Source: CAHJWH01 sp965198905 (GTDB taxonomy: Bacteria > Pseudomonadota > Alphaproteobacteria > Caulobacterales > Caulobacteraceae). From it: a stretch of 64,000 nucleotides of DNA. Position 1 is the stretch's first letter; the number at the start of each line of letters is the position of its first letter. The DNA lies in NCBI GenBank assembly GCA_965198905.1, contig OZ240678.1:2728001-2792000 (forward strand), given 5' to 3'. Shown in pieces: positions 47,997 through 57,411 of this stretch. The translations under genes were made by a program, and so were the position numbers. Below the pieces are notes generated by a model. That model did no database searches and was not told the DNA's origin. It saw only the letters and a program-made list of their open reading frames with translations.

Positions 47997-50843
47997 TCAG
48001 CGGCCTCCCAGACCCGGCGCGTCCAGGTTCAGCTGGCTCGCCTCGACCACCTCCACATTGGGGAAGCGCGCGCGCAGGGCGTCGATGAACAGCTTGGCGT
48101 CGCCGGCGATCACTAGGCTGGTGCGGCTGGCGTCGATGGCGCGGGTCGCGGCGGTCCGGGCGCCCTGCGCCGTCACCGCGTCCACCCGCTGGGTGAAGCG
48201 GGCGATCTCGTCGGCGTCGAGGCCGTAGAGCGCGTAGTTCCCCGCGATCTCGCCGGCGAGCCCGGAGCTGGTGGCGACGCCCCGGCCGAACTCGCCGACC
48301 AGCGCCGCCTCGCGCGCCTCCAGCTCCGCAGGCGCGATCGGTGCGGCGGACAGGCCGGCGATCTGCTCCAGCATCAGACGGGCGACTTCGGCGGTGGAGG
48401 CGTTCTTGGTCTGGGCCGCGGCGGCGAACAGGCCGGTGTCGCGGAACTCGTCGATGTTCGACCCCGCGCCATAGCTCAGGCCCCGCTTGATGCGCAGCTC
48501 CTCGTTCAGCCGGGCGGAAAAGCCGCCGCCGAGAACAGCGCTCGCCACTTCCGCGGCGTAGAAGCGCGGGTCGGTCCGCGCGATGGAGGGCGCGCCGGCC
48601 AGCACCGCCGCCTGTCCCGTTCCCGGCAGGTCGATCACCACGACGCGGGGGTGCGGCGGCGCGGGCGGCAAGGTTGCGGCCCGCAGGGGCGTGGAGGGGC
48701 GCGCCCAGTCGCCGAAGTTCCGCTCCGCCAGGGCGAAGCCCTGCTCGGGGGTGATGTCGCCGGTCATGATCAGCACGGCGTCGTCGGGGCGGAAGGTCCG
48801 GGCGTACTGGGCCGCCACCGCCGCCCGGTCGATGCGCGCCAGCGACGCCGGCGTGCCCCCGGGACTGTGGCCATAGGGTGAGGCGCCGAACACCACGGGC
48901 CGCAGCGCCAGCCGCGCCAGGGCCCCCGGCTCCTGCATTTCCACCGCCAGAGCGTCGAGCCGCTGGCGGCGCAGGCGGTCGAGTTCGGCGGGGGCGAAGC
49001 TCGGGCGGCGCGCGACGTCGGCCAGGATCGGCATGGCGGCGGGCAGCTGATCGGCGAGCACGGTGAGCACCAGCTGCGAGCCGTCGGTGCCGCCCGTGCT
49101 CTCCAGAGAACCGCCCAGCGCCTCGACCGCGCTGGCGATCTGCGGCGCAGTGCGATCGCCCGCCCCTTGCGTAAGCAGCGACGTGGTCAGGCTCTGCAGC
49201 CCGGCCATGGCTTCGGGGTCCGAGGTCGAGCCGCTGCGCACGATCAGCTCCGCGGTGACGATCGGTAGGGCCGAGGTGCGCGCCACGATCACCTTCAGCC
49301 CGTTGTGCAAGGTGCGGCTGGCGGGGCGCGGCGCCGTCGGGCTGACGATCGGGCCGGGGGCGGGGGCTGAGTGAGGCAGGCTCTCGGGCGCAGGCACGCT
49401 TTGCGCCGCGGTCGGCGCAACCGCGGCGACGGTGGCGGACGGCTGGCTGAGCGAGGGCGTGTCGCCGCCGGGGGGCTTGGCGGATTCGGGCAGGTAGCGG
49501 ATCGCCACCCGCTTGTCGTCGGCGAGATACAGACGCGCCACCCGCTGCACGTCGGCGGCGCTCACGGCCTGGATGGCGGCGATGTCGGTGTTCACCCGGT
49601 TGGCGTCGCCCTCGATGATGATGGCGTGGCCGAGTTCGGAGGCGCGGCCGTCCACCGTCTCGCGCGTCTTCAGGGCCTGGGCGACGATCTGGTTCTTGGC
49701 CCGCGCCAGTTCGTCAGGCGTGACCGGCTGGTCGCGCAGCCGCCCCAGCTGCTGGCGCAGCGCCGCCTCGCCCTGGTCCAGGGTCTTGCCCCCGGCCATG
49801 ATCAAGCCGGCCTGGAACAGGCCCGGCTGCTGGCGCAGGTCCGCGCCCGAGAACACGTCCTGGGCCAGCTGCTGCTGGTAGACGAGGTCGCTGTAGAGCC
49901 GCGAGGAGCGGCCGGTGGTGAGCAGCGCATCGACCACGCTCAACGCCGCCCCGTCCGGGCTCGCCCCGTCCGGCGCCAGGAAGGTCAGCGCGATGGCCGG
50001 CAGCGGCACGTTGGGGCCATAGCCCGTGACGGTGCTCGGACCCCGGCGGGACGGCTCCACGGCGCTGACCCGCGGGATCGGCGCGGCCGGGTGGCCGATG
50101 GCGCCGAAATAGCGGTCGACCCAGGCGTCCAGGGTCGCGGGATAGAAGTTGCCGATGACGATCAGGTCGGCGTTGTCGGGGCGGTAGTAGGTCGCGTGGA
50201 AGGCCTGGACGTCGGCGAGGGTGGCCTTGTCCAGGTCCTCGATGCTGCCGATCACCGGGCGCTTGTAGGGATGCACCTTAAACGAGGCCTCGGGGATCAG
50301 CAGGGTCTGGAACCGGCCGTAGGGGTCGGCCAGCACCCGCTGGCGCAGCTCCTCCTCCACCACCGCGCGCTCTGAGGTGAAGGCGCCCTGGTCGACCTTC
50401 AGCGAGCTCATCCGCTCCGCCTCGGCCCACAGCAGCCGCTCCAGATGGTTGGCGGGGATCACCTCGAAATACTCGGTCAGGTCGTCTGCGGTGGAGGCGT
50501 TGTTGAACCCGCCCACGTCCTCGGTCAGCCGGTCCATGTATTCGGACGGCATGTCGCGCGTGGCCTTGAACATCATGTGCTCGAACAGGTGCGCAAAGCC
50601 CGAGCGATGCTCAGGATCGTCCTTGCCGCCCACGTCGTAGAAGACCTGCACGGTGACGTTGGGGGTGGTCCTGTCCACCGCGCTATAGATGTGCAGGCCG
50701 TTGGCCAGGGTGCGTTCGCGAAGGTCGAGCGGCGGGACCACCGCGGTGGTCGCCCGGGGCGCGGGGGCCGTGGTCTGGGCGAAGGCTGCGGGCGCGACGC
50801 CGCCCAGCAGCAGCGCGGTCAGCGAAGGGAGAAGGCGGCGCAT
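47997..50843 (-). CDS. M16 family zinc peptidase, two-domain (pitrilysin-like)
   Basis: 948 residues with a signal peptide (LTALLLGGVAPAAFAQ). The first M16 half has the inverted zinc motif HLFEH (residues 85-89) in GFAHLFEHMMFKAT, and a downstream Glu-rich helix (SERAVVEEELRQRVL). The second half repeats the fold (RTLHNGLKVIVARTSALPIV, LTTSLLTQGAGDRTAPQIAS) without HxxEH, so it is the non-catalytic partner. A Pro/Ala linker near residue 470-500 joins them. Periplasmic degradation of oligopeptides or signal peptides is likely. Convergent with the DUF4214-like gene. Confidence 0.93.
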   Translation of the reverse strand: MRRLLPSLTALLLGGVAPAAFAQTTAPAPRATTAVVPPLDLRERTLANGLHIYSAVDRTTPNVTVQVFYDVGGKDDPEHRSGFAHLFEHMMFKATRDMPSEYMDRLTEDVGGFNNASTADDLTEYFEVIPANHLERLLWAEAERMSSLKVDQGAFTSERAVVEEELRQRVLADPYGRFQTLLIPEASFKVHPYKRPVIGSIEDLDKATLADVQAFHATYYRPDNADLIVIGNFYPATLDAWVDRYFGAIGHPAAPIPRVSAVEPSRRGPSTVTGYGPNVPLPAIALTFLAPDGASPDGAALSVVDALLTTGRSSRLYSDLVYQQQLAQDVFSGADLRQQPGLFQAGLIMAGGKTLDQGEAALRQQLGRLRDQPVTPDELARAKNQIVAQALKTRETVDGRASELGHAIIIEGDANRVNTDIAAIQAVSAADVQRVARLYLADDKRVAIRYLPESAKPPGGDTPSLSQPSATVAAVAPTAAQSVPAPESLPHSAPAPGPIVSPTAPRPASRTLHNGLKVIVARTSALPIVTAELIVRSGSTSDPEAMAGLQSLTTSLLTQGAGDRTAPQIASAVEALGGSLESTGGTDGSQLVLTVLADQLPAAMPILADVARRPSFAPAELDRLRRQRLDALAVEMQEPGALARLALRPVVFGASPYGHSPGGTPASLARIDRAAVAAQYARTFRPDDAVLIMTGDITPEQGFALAERNFGDWARPSTPLRAATLPPAPPHPRVVVIDLPGTGQAAVLAGAPSIARTDPRFYAAEVASAVLGGGFSARLNEELRIKRGLSYGAGSNIDEFRDTGLFAAAAQTKNASTAEVARLMLEQIAGLSAAPIAPAELEAREAALVGEFGRGVATSSGLAGEIAGNYALYGLDADEIARFTQRVDAVTAQGARTAATRAIDASRTSLVIAGDAKLFIDALRARFPNVEVVEASQLNLDAPGLGGR

Positions 50844-50942
50844 GGGGGCAGGGGCTCCGGCGAAGGACGCGGTGTGACCGGGCCGCGGGGCTTGATCAAG
50901 CCGTTCGTCAAATGCTCATCCCTTGCGGGCTATCGCTGGGGG

Positions 50943-51362
50943 GTGACCGGCCCCGGCAAGCTGACCAAGCCGCCAGCGGCGGAGCTCCTGCTCCGGCCCG
51001 CCAACGATTCCCTGCGCCCGATCTCCACCATCGAGCTGGCGCTGAAGGTGCGGCCGGCGGCGGTCTTGGGCGGGACCACGCCGGTCTGGTCGCTCGAGCC
51101 GCAGTACGACCGCTGGCTGGTCGCGAACTTCCCGGATGCGCAGGTCTGGTTCTGCCCGCTTGACCTCTACGATCTGATGGTGCGCCCCGCCGACGCGCGC
51201 TTCACCCTGGAGGGGCTGGACGCCCATCTGCGCGAGGAGGCGCAGCGCAGCGGCGGCTATGCCCTGAGCAGCCTGGGCGGCTGGCGCCAGCGCACCGCCA
51301 TGTTCGCCGTCGGCAGCCCCCGCCTGAAGGCGCTGGTGGAGTTCCTGTTCGCCTGGGGCTGA
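50943..51362 (+). CDS. Hypothetical protein
   Basis: 139 residues from a GTG (VTGPGKLTKPPAAEL). It has a well-formed core (WLVANFPDAQVWFCPLDLYD, LDAHLREEAQRSGGYALSSL, RLKALVEFLFAWG). No family is recognised. The start is uncertain: the frame is open upstream and a second VTGP-like segment (VTGPRGLIKP) lies 66 bases earlier. Confidence 0.6.
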   Translation: MTGPGKLTKPPAAELLLRPANDSLRPISTIELALKVRPAAVLGGTTPVWSLEPQYDRWLVANFPDAQVWFCPLDLYDLMVRPADARFTLEGLDAHLREEAQRSGGYALSSLGGWRQRTAMFAVGSPRLKALVEFLFAWG

Positions 51363-51488
51363 GCGCCTCGGCGTGGGCTCGGAGGGCTAAGGGCCCGGGC
51401 TCTGGCATGCGCCCTGCCTGAGACGGACGGCGCGAGGCTTCGCGGCCTCGATCGGCAGGGCCCGGCTACATCTCGCCTGAGGCGCGCC

Positions 51489-51674
51489 TCAACACTCCTC
51501 CTCGATCCTCGCGTCCACCTGCAGCGCCAGGCTCTCGCACCGCAGCGCGATGTCGACCTGGTCGCTGTAGCCGATCCAGTCGGGTCCGCACGCCTCGGCC
51601 TTCGACAGGCCGAGCTCCGCCTCGTGGCGCAGCATCTCGGCCCGCGCGTGCAGCGTCTCACAGTCCGTCGTCAT
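51489..51674 (-). CDS. Small hypothetical acidic protein
   Basis: 61 residues, helical and Glu-rich (CETLHARAEMLRHEAELGLS), with two C-terminal Glu-Glu-Cys residues. A composition with a balanced set of residues and no Arg/Pro bias argues against a shadow frame. No family recognised. Confidence 0.55.
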   Translation of the reverse strand: MTTDCETLHARAEMLRHEAELGLSKAEACGPDWIGYSDQVDIALRCESLALQVDARIEEEC

Positions 51675-51800
51675 GGCGCCCCCGTCCGGAGGGGAGCGCT
51701 AAACGGCTAAGGCGAACGCCAAGTTAAGACGGCAGGATCTTTGTCACGAAAGGTCTACGCCGGCTCCCACGCCCCAAACTGCAGGCAAGCGGCGTCTGCT

Positions 51801-52187
51801 TTACGCTGCAGCCATCCGATGCAGCGCGCAGAGCTTGTTGCCGTCGGGATCGCGAAGATAGGCGAGATAGAGGCCGCCATACGGCGTCTCCCGAACGCCG
51901 GGATCATCCTCGATGGTGGTTCCGCCATTCTCCACCCCCGCCTTGTGCCAGGCCTTGGCCTGCGCAGGGCTGTCCATCGCGAAACCCAGGGTGCTCCCGT
52001 TGCCGGGCGAGGCCTTGTTCCCATCGAGAGGCGCGCCGATCAGCAGCCGACCCCCGTCGTGCGCGTAAACCAGCCGGCCCTTGGGATCGACGGCGCCCGC
52101 CTCGCCGCACAGGGCGGCGAAGAGCGCATCGTAGAACGTCTTCGATCGCTCAAGATCGTTGGTCCCGATCATGACATGGCTGAACAC
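51801..52187 (-). CDS. VOC family protein (glyoxalase/dioxygenase fold)
   Basis: 128 residues from a GTG (VFSHVMIGTNDLERSKTFYD) with AGGAG nine bases upstream. The vicinal oxygen chelate pattern is complete: SHVMIGTNDLERSKTFYDAL at the start, LGFAMDSPAQAKAWHKAGVE in the middle, GLYLAYLRDPDGNKLCALHR at the end. Metal ligands are likely the first His and a late Glu/His, but the substrate is unknown. Confidence 0.88.
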   Translation of the reverse strand: MFSHVMIGTNDLERSKTFYDALFAALCGEAGAVDPKGRLVYAHDGGRLLIGAPLDGNKASPGNGSTLGFAMDSPAQAKAWHKAGVENGGTTIEDDPGVRETPYGGLYLAYLRDPDGNKLCALHRMAAA

Positions 52188-52438
52188 TGCGGCGTCTCCT
52201 TGATGGCGGAGAGTACCATTCGATGGTGGGGCCGCATATGCTGAGTGTCCCCGTGGGGCGTCTCGGCGCGGGGCGGCCTTTTTATCGCGCCGCCGCCAAC
52301 TACGGCGACCTGACCAAGCTGGCCAACGCACGCTTCTGGGCATTACGCTTATGGCGATCTTCGATCCACAACAGACGCTAGCAGCTGCTAGAGAGGCCGG
52401 GGCCGCTCGGCTTTTGCACTCTCAGCGAGCCCGATGCC

Positions 52439-53338
52439 TCAAAGCGTGTGCGCCGCTCCGCGCGCTAATGCGTCGGAGATGAAGTCAACCCGGCGTTGGA
52501 TGCCGCCGAGAAGGGTTAAGTGGTTGGGCGTGACGTTGCGGTTGTTCTGAGCAAGGTAGACGCACCCGAACCCCTCCTCGGAACCTCGCCGGAGGTCTTC
52601 CAGAAGCAGGGTGACAAGCTCTAGAACTCGCCCGTGTTCGCGCCGTAGGTCGTTGACGTCGTAGGTGACCACTCGCTCTCTATCATAGTAGGCGTTTGCT
52701 TCGGAGAAGTTGACACCCAGCTTTGTGCCGAGGACGGCGAAGGTGGCCTCGCTTATCTTGCCATGAAACACCACGTGGACGTTGGGTAGGGTGCGCTTCA
52801 TTAGGACGTACAATCCCATAGTCTCGACGTAATTCCGCATCACTTGATCGAATGAGGAAGAGGTCCCTTCCAACGCCATCTGGAATGACTTGGATGAAGC
52901 GATCACCGAAACCGGCTCTTTGAAAGTAAATATATAGTGGGCGTTATAGAAATGGCGGCACTGAAAGCGGAATAGGGCAGGCAACGCGACTGTGGGATCG
53001 GCTGATCCGTGCGTAACAATCTTAGAGCCAACTAGCCTGTAGTACTGGCTGAGAGCGGTGAGATATTCGGGCCAGTTCGCATCCTGTGCAAACAACTCTG
53101 GACAGAAGGTGCTTTTGGTCGCTTGGTTCTGCCACCGGCGGTGCATAGCATTGTAGCGCGCCGCAAAATCCGAGGCACCCTGATCGAGATGGAAGTCTGG
53201 CTCGCCGAGCAAGTACACGTCGGGAGAGCTGTTGAGCGCATCCTGGAGCACCGTCGTGCCATTCCGAGCGGGGCCGATGACGAACAAACGCGATGAAGAT
53301 AGCGGCGTCAAAGGCACGGCGTCGCCGCTTGCGGCCAT
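52439..53338 (-). CDS. Sulfotransferase family protein
   Basis: 299 residues. The phosphosulfate-binding loop is FVIGPARNGTTVLQDAL (about 19-35), followed by a typical second region (FTFKEPVSVIASSKSFQMAL). It would transfer sulfate from PAPS to a sugar, lipid or protein in the cytoplasm. More A/T-ending codons than the flanks. It lies in a low-density, A/T-richer insert between the VOC gene and the hisE-like gene. Confidence 0.8.
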   Translation of the reverse strand: MAASGDAVPLTPLSSSRLFVIGPARNGTTVLQDALNSSPDVYLLGEPDFHLDQGASDFAARYNAMHRRWQNQATKSTFCPELFAQDANWPEYLTALSQYYRLVGSKIVTHGSADPTVALPALFRFQCRHFYNAHYIFTFKEPVSVIASSKSFQMALEGTSSSFDQVMRNYVETMGLYVLMKRTLPNVHVVFHGKISEATFAVLGTKLGVNFSEANAYYDRERVVTYDVNDLRREHGRVLELVTLLLEDLRRGSEEGFGCVYLAQNNRNVTPNHLTLLGGIQRRVDFISDALARGAAHTL

Positions 53339-53719
53339 CTGCGGGTTTCCTCGTCGCCGGATAAGCCGACGGGCCGTCCGAGCAATCCGACGATACTCGA
53401 CGAATGCGCCGCCAGGAAGGATAAGGAACCCAACTCCAACACGGTGACCTCAAAATGCGCCACACATGGCGGCACGTGCGCTAGCTCAGGCCGCGAGAAG
53501 ACACAGTAGCGGCTTTCCACCCACAGCCCGGGTTCAAGGTGTCCGCTTCCGGGCGGAAGGCCCCGGCGCGTCCGAATGTCGCATTCCTGGAACCGAGCCG
53601 GTACGTGCTCGCGACCCAAGTACGCCATTCGGCTTGCATGCTTCCAAGGTTCGCTTTGCGAGTTCAAAGCGGACGCTGTACCTGATGCCCCCGCCTTCGA
53701 ACTTCGGCAGATCGTTGAT
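53339..53719. other. Gene-free gap in the A/T-richer insert
   Basis: 381 bases between the sulfotransferase and the zinc-ribbon gene. Frames here show no coherent protein pattern and no repeat is evident. Nothing recognisable. Confidence 0.45.
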
Positions 53720-54760
53720 TCATAATATCCATGAGAGGGGAAAGGCGCTCACCCGGCCGCACTTCGCGCATCGCACTGTGTCCGAAAGGATCGCTCGAAC
53801 CGCGTTATGCCGTGTAAATTTCGGAGGGGTGCCGCACGACGAACACGTTAATCCCTCCGCAAACTGCGGAAGAATACTTTCAACAATGGCCGTCCCCGGT
53901 CCCGCCTTCACTAGCGTAAATCCTGCCATTGTCCTAGCATTGAATGCCGATTTCGCACCACGGTCCATGGGCTGAATACGATCAAAGAGCTCTGCTATGA
54001 CGTGACTTGTATAAAGAAGGATTAGGGGAAGCGAGGCGTAAAGTCCGACATAGACGTCGTCGTCCGTGTATCTCTTGAAGATAAAGTTGAAGTTCTCTGG
54101 CTCGGTTTTGATCGCCTCATGCATAGTGGTGATTAGATGCACCGCTCTTTGCATCAGCCAGTAGAGCCCGGCTCTATTCGACTTATCGTAGACGACCGAC
54201 TCAATTTCAGCGGCCTCAAACACTTGTGCAAGGGACGTACTCAAGAGCGCGGCTTTGAGGATTTCGAGTCGGCGGTTCCCTAGTTTTGTGGACGTGAGGT
54301 CTTCAGGTGATCGGCTTGTAAATGTCGTATAAAAGCCTTCCTCGTCCGCCAGCAGCCATGAAAGATACAGAAGGCTATCTACAAGCGGCTTCCGAAGCAA
54401 ATTTAGCGCTACAACGAACTTTCGCCGCTCCAAACATCTGAGCGCTTCGAATATGTGGTGAAGGTAATCAGACACAAGCCCCTTCGTGACAGAATTTAGC
54501 ACTACACGTTTAGCCTCGTTTTCTCTGCCGATGGCTCTAAGAGCGTCAATCGGGTTGCTTGCCCTTGCCAGATTTTCGAACTTACTGTGTTCTTCATCGT
54601 TCACGAACGTCAATTTGACTACGTGGGTTTCTGCTTGCTCGTGCTCAACTAGCAGCTTGGCACACTGATCATGTAAGAAGAAGCTGTACTCGTGTGCGAG
54701 TCGTTGCTCGCGAGGTATCATTCGAAGCCGCTTCGGCGGTATGAGGATCGTGCCCGACAT
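53720..54760 (-). CDS. Hypothetical protein with C-terminal zinc ribbon
   Basis: 346 residues from an ATG preceded by GAAGG; residues further upstream in the frame look like read-through. Mostly helical (FENLARASNPIDALRAIGRE, SDYLHHIFEALRCLERRKFV), ending in two Cys pairs, CSSC and CAKC, 30 residues apart, suggesting a zinc ribbon. Base composition is clearly more A/T-rich than the genome. Family unknown; probably horizontally acquired. The 300 bases upstream, to the hisE-like gene, hold nothing recognisable. Confidence 0.65.
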   Translation of the reverse strand: MSGTILIPPKRLRMIPREQRLAHEYSFFLHDQCAKLLVEHEQAETHVVKLTFVNDEEHSKFENLARASNPIDALRAIGRENEAKRVVLNSVTKGLVSDYLHHIFEALRCLERRKFVVALNLLRKPLVDSLLYLSWLLADEEGFYTTFTSRSPEDLTSTKLGNRRLEILKAALLSTSLAQVFEAAEIESVVYDKSNRAGLYWLMQRAVHLITTMHEAIKTEPENFNFIFKRYTDDDVYVGLYASLPLILLYTSHVIAELFDRIQPMDRGAKSAFNARTMAGFTLVKAGPGTAIVESILPQFAEGLTCSSCGTPPKFTRHNAVRAILSDTVRCAKCGRVSAFPLSWIL

Positions 54761-55060
54761 ACCTTCAAATCTAGCATGGGTGCTCAACGTGAGTGGGGGT
54801 TCAGCGATCGCGACGGGCGAGCGGCGTTCGCTGTAATCCAATGTCAGCTCTGCTCCGGCAAAACGGATACATCCTCGGACTCCGTGCTCCGGCCGCTCTC
54901 CACCCTCCTCGGCCGATTGGAGCGTCCGCTCTTCGGCGGAACGCCTCGGTACAGATGCCATCGGGCGCATCGGCGGGTAGTCGGCTCACCATGACCGTTC
55001 TAAGGGCGCGGTGTCGCATACAGGGGGAGCGGAGGTGGCCCGGCCCTACCTTGGTCCGCC

Positions 55061-55483
55061 TCAGATATCCTCGGTCTTGGGTAGCTTTTCGGCCATGCCG
55101 AGGGTGGCTTCGCGGCGGTCCATTTCGGCCCAGATGGTGGAGAGGTCCACCCCCGTGCCGTTCCAGAGGGCGACGAGGTTGTAGAGCAGGTCCACGCTCT
55201 CGTTGACCAGGGCCTCGCGGTTGCCGAGCACGGCCTCGATGGCGACTTCGCCGGCCTCCTCGACCACCTTCTGCGCCAGCTTGGGCGGGCCGCCGGCGAT
55301 CAGGCGGGCGGTGCGGGGGCTGTCGCGCTGGCCGTCGCGGACCTCCTGAACGGCGGTCCACAGGCGCTGCAGCCGCTCGCCCTTCGGCGGGCGCGGCCGC
55401 TTCCGCACCGCCTTGGGGGCGGGCTTCGGCCTGGCCGCAGGCTTCGGTTCGGCGCTGGGAGCCCTGATCTTTTGTTTCACCAC
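55061..55483 (-). CDS. hisE: Phosphoribosyl-ATP pyrophosphatase (HisE-like)
   Basis: 140 residues. A Lys/Pro/Ala/Arg-rich N-terminal extension (about 1-40) is followed by a MazG/HisE-type helical domain with the metal-binding pattern KLAQKVVEEAGEVAIEAVLG and ESVDLLYNLVALWNG (EExxE and D). HisE hydrolyses phosphoribosyl-ATP in histidine synthesis. No other his genes are nearby, so a different nucleotide pyrophosphohydrolase is possible. Confidence 0.72.
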   Translation of the reverse strand: MVKQKIRAPSAEPKPAARPKPAPKAVRKRPRPPKGERLQRLWTAVQEVRDGQRDSPRTARLIAGGPPKLAQKVVEEAGEVAIEAVLGNREALVNESVDLLYNLVALWNGTGVDLSTIWAEMDRREATLGMAEKLPKTEDI

Positions 55484-55514
55484 GCTCTTCAGGTGCGCGG
55501 AGTCGGGCCCCCGT

Positions 55515-56732
55515 TCAAGGCGTCGCCGTCTCGACCGGCCGCGCGATCTTGTCGGCCGGCGCGCCCAGGAACTTCTTCACCGCCCGGGCCGCCTGGCGGA
55601 TGCGGTGCTCGTTCTCCACCAGGCCGATGCGGACAAAGCCCTCGCCGTACTCGCCGAAGCCCAGGCCCGGGGCCACGGCCACGCCCGCCTCCTCCATCAG
55701 CCGCTTGGCGAACCCCATGGAGCCCATGGCGGCGAACTTCGGCGGCAGGGGGGCCCAGGCGAACATGGAGGCGGGGGGAAGGGGGATGTCCCAGCCCGCG
55801 CTCGCCATGCTCTTGATCAGGCAGTCCCGGCGAGACTTGTAGATGGCGCGGATGTCGGCGACGCAGTCCTGCGGGCCGTTCAAGGCCGCGATGGCGGCCA
55901 CTTGAATAGGCGTGAAGGCGCCGTAGTCGAGATACGACTTCACCCGGGCCAGCGCTGCGCACATGCGCGCATTGCCGACCACCATGCCCATCCGCCAGCC
56001 GGCCATGGCGAAGGTCTTGGACAGGCTGTTGATCTCCACCGCGAGGTCCTTGGCGCCGGCCACTTGCAGGATCGAGGGCGGGGGGTTGTCCTCGAAGTAG
56101 ATCTCCGAATAGGCCACGTCGGAGAGCACGAGCAGCTCGTGCTTCTTCGCCAGCCGCACCACCTCCTTGTAGAAGTCCAGGTCCACCGATTGCGCGGTGG
56201 GGTTGGACGGATAGGAGACGATCATCACCGAGGGCGCGGGCGCGGAGTGGCGCACCGCCCGGTCGATCCCCTCCAGGTACTGCTCGGGCGAAAGCGCCGG
56301 CACGTGGCGGATCACGCCGCCCGCCATGATGAAGCCATAGGCGTGGATGGGATAGGCGGGGTTGGGGCAGATCACCGTGTCGCCGGGCGCGGTCAGGGCC
56401 TGGGCGAGGTTCGCGAAGCCCTCCTTGGAGCCCATGGTGGCGATGACCTCGGTGTCGGGGTCGAGCTTAACGCCGAACCGGCGGGCGTAATAGCCGGCCA
56501 TGGCGCGGCGCAGGCCCGGGATGCCCTTGGAGGCGGAATAGCGGCCGCTCTTGGGGTCCCGGGCGGTCTCCACCAGCTTCTCCACGATGTGGGCGGGCGT
56601 GGGCATGTCCGGATTGCCCATGCCGAAGTCGATGATGTCTACGCCCTGGGCGCGAAGGCGGGCTTTCAGCTTGTTCACCTCCTCGAACACGTAGGGGGGG
56701 AGGCGGCGGATCTTGTGGAAATCGGGGTGCAT
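55515..56732 (-). CDS. alaC: PLP-dependent aminotransferase, AlaC-like
   Basis: 405 residues, fold type I. Start at MHPDFHKIRRLPPYVFEEVN. Motifs IIDFGMGNPDMPTPAHIVEK, SYPSNPTAQ, SDVAYSEIYF and the PLP-lysine segment NSLSKTFAMAGWRMGMVVGN match AlaC-type glutamate-pyruvate transaminases. It makes alanine from pyruvate. The nearby leu and ilvE genes fit an amino-acid-synthesis neighbourhood. LL-diaminopimelate aminotransferase is a less likely alternative. Confidence 0.87.
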   Translation of the reverse strand: MHPDFHKIRRLPPYVFEEVNKLKARLRAQGVDIIDFGMGNPDMPTPAHIVEKLVETARDPKSGRYSASKGIPGLRRAMAGYYARRFGVKLDPDTEVIATMGSKEGFANLAQALTAPGDTVICPNPAYPIHAYGFIMAGGVIRHVPALSPEQYLEGIDRAVRHSAPAPSVMIVSYPSNPTAQSVDLDFYKEVVRLAKKHELLVLSDVAYSEIYFEDNPPPSILQVAGAKDLAVEINSLSKTFAMAGWRMGMVVGNARMCAALARVKSYLDYGAFTPIQVAAIAALNGPQDCVADIRAIYKSRRDCLIKSMASAGWDIPLPPASMFAWAPLPPKFAAMGSMGFAKRLMEEAGVAVAPGLGFGEYGEGFVRIGLVENEHRIRQAARAVKKFLGAPADKIARPVETATP

Positions 56733-56905
56733 GACGGGAGCTCTGGGGAATGGGCGTCCGGGTGGAAGTGACGGCGAAGCTATCCGGCTGCGCACCGAAG
56801 ATCAGGGCCTTGGCGAGACCGCCGCAGCGGTCTAGGCTTCCGCTCTGTCCAGTCCTTCAGCGTCCGGGCCGCCCGGCGTGACGGCTGTTCGACGAAGGGG
56901 GAGCG

Positions 56906-57397
56906 ATGAGCGCCCAGCCGGCCGCCGCCGACATCAAGGCCCGCTTCTCCATGCCGTCGATGATGTTCATGGGGGTGGAGCATGTGGTCTCCATCATCAT
57001 CGGCATCTTCCTGACGCTGGCGGCGCTGATGTCGCTGGTCAGCGTGGGCGAGCTGATGTGGAGCGGGATCGCCCATTGGCAGGGCACAGCGATCGTCTTC
57101 GGCGTCGTGGACCATGTGCTGTTCGTGCTGATGCTGGTGGAGATACTGCATACGGTCCGCCGATCCATCGAAAGCCATGAGCTAGCCTGCGAGCCCTTCT
57201 TGATCGTGGGGCTGATCGCGACGGTGAGGCGCATCCTGGTGGTCACGCTGCAGACCTCCGACCCGACCAAGTCGCCCGGGGGCGGTGCGCCGTCGTTCGA
57301 CCACACCATGATCGAGCTGGGTGTGCTCGGCGCCCTGACGCTGGTGCTGATGGTCTCGATCTACATCGCGCGCCGCAGCAACGTCCTGGCCGACTGA
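56906..57397 (+). CDS. PsiE-family membrane protein
   Basis: 163 residues with four hydrophobic helices (VVSIIIGIFLTLAALMSLV, VDHVLFVLMLVEILHTVRRS, EPFLIVGLIATVRRILVV, LGVLGALTLVLMVSIYIARR). The order and the RR-I-V motif match phosphate-starvation-inducible PsiE-like proteins, of unknown function. Convergent with leuB, 14 bases between stops. Confidence 0.75.
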   Translation: MSAQPAAADIKARFSMPSMMFMGVEHVVSIIIGIFLTLAALMSLVSVGELMWSGIAHWQGTAIVFGVVDHVLFVLMLVEILHTVRRSIESHELACEPFLIVGLIATVRRILVVTLQTSDPTKSPGGGAPSFDHTMIELGVLGALTLVLMVSIYIARRSNVLAD

Positions 57398-57411
57398 GCG
57401 CGCCATCGCCG

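Noticed and set aside
52238..52381. 47-residue plus-strand frame (RPFYRAAANYGDLTKLANAR)
   Set aside because: Could be a fragment of an endonuclease-like gene, but it is short and no partner sequence is nearby; not enough to call.
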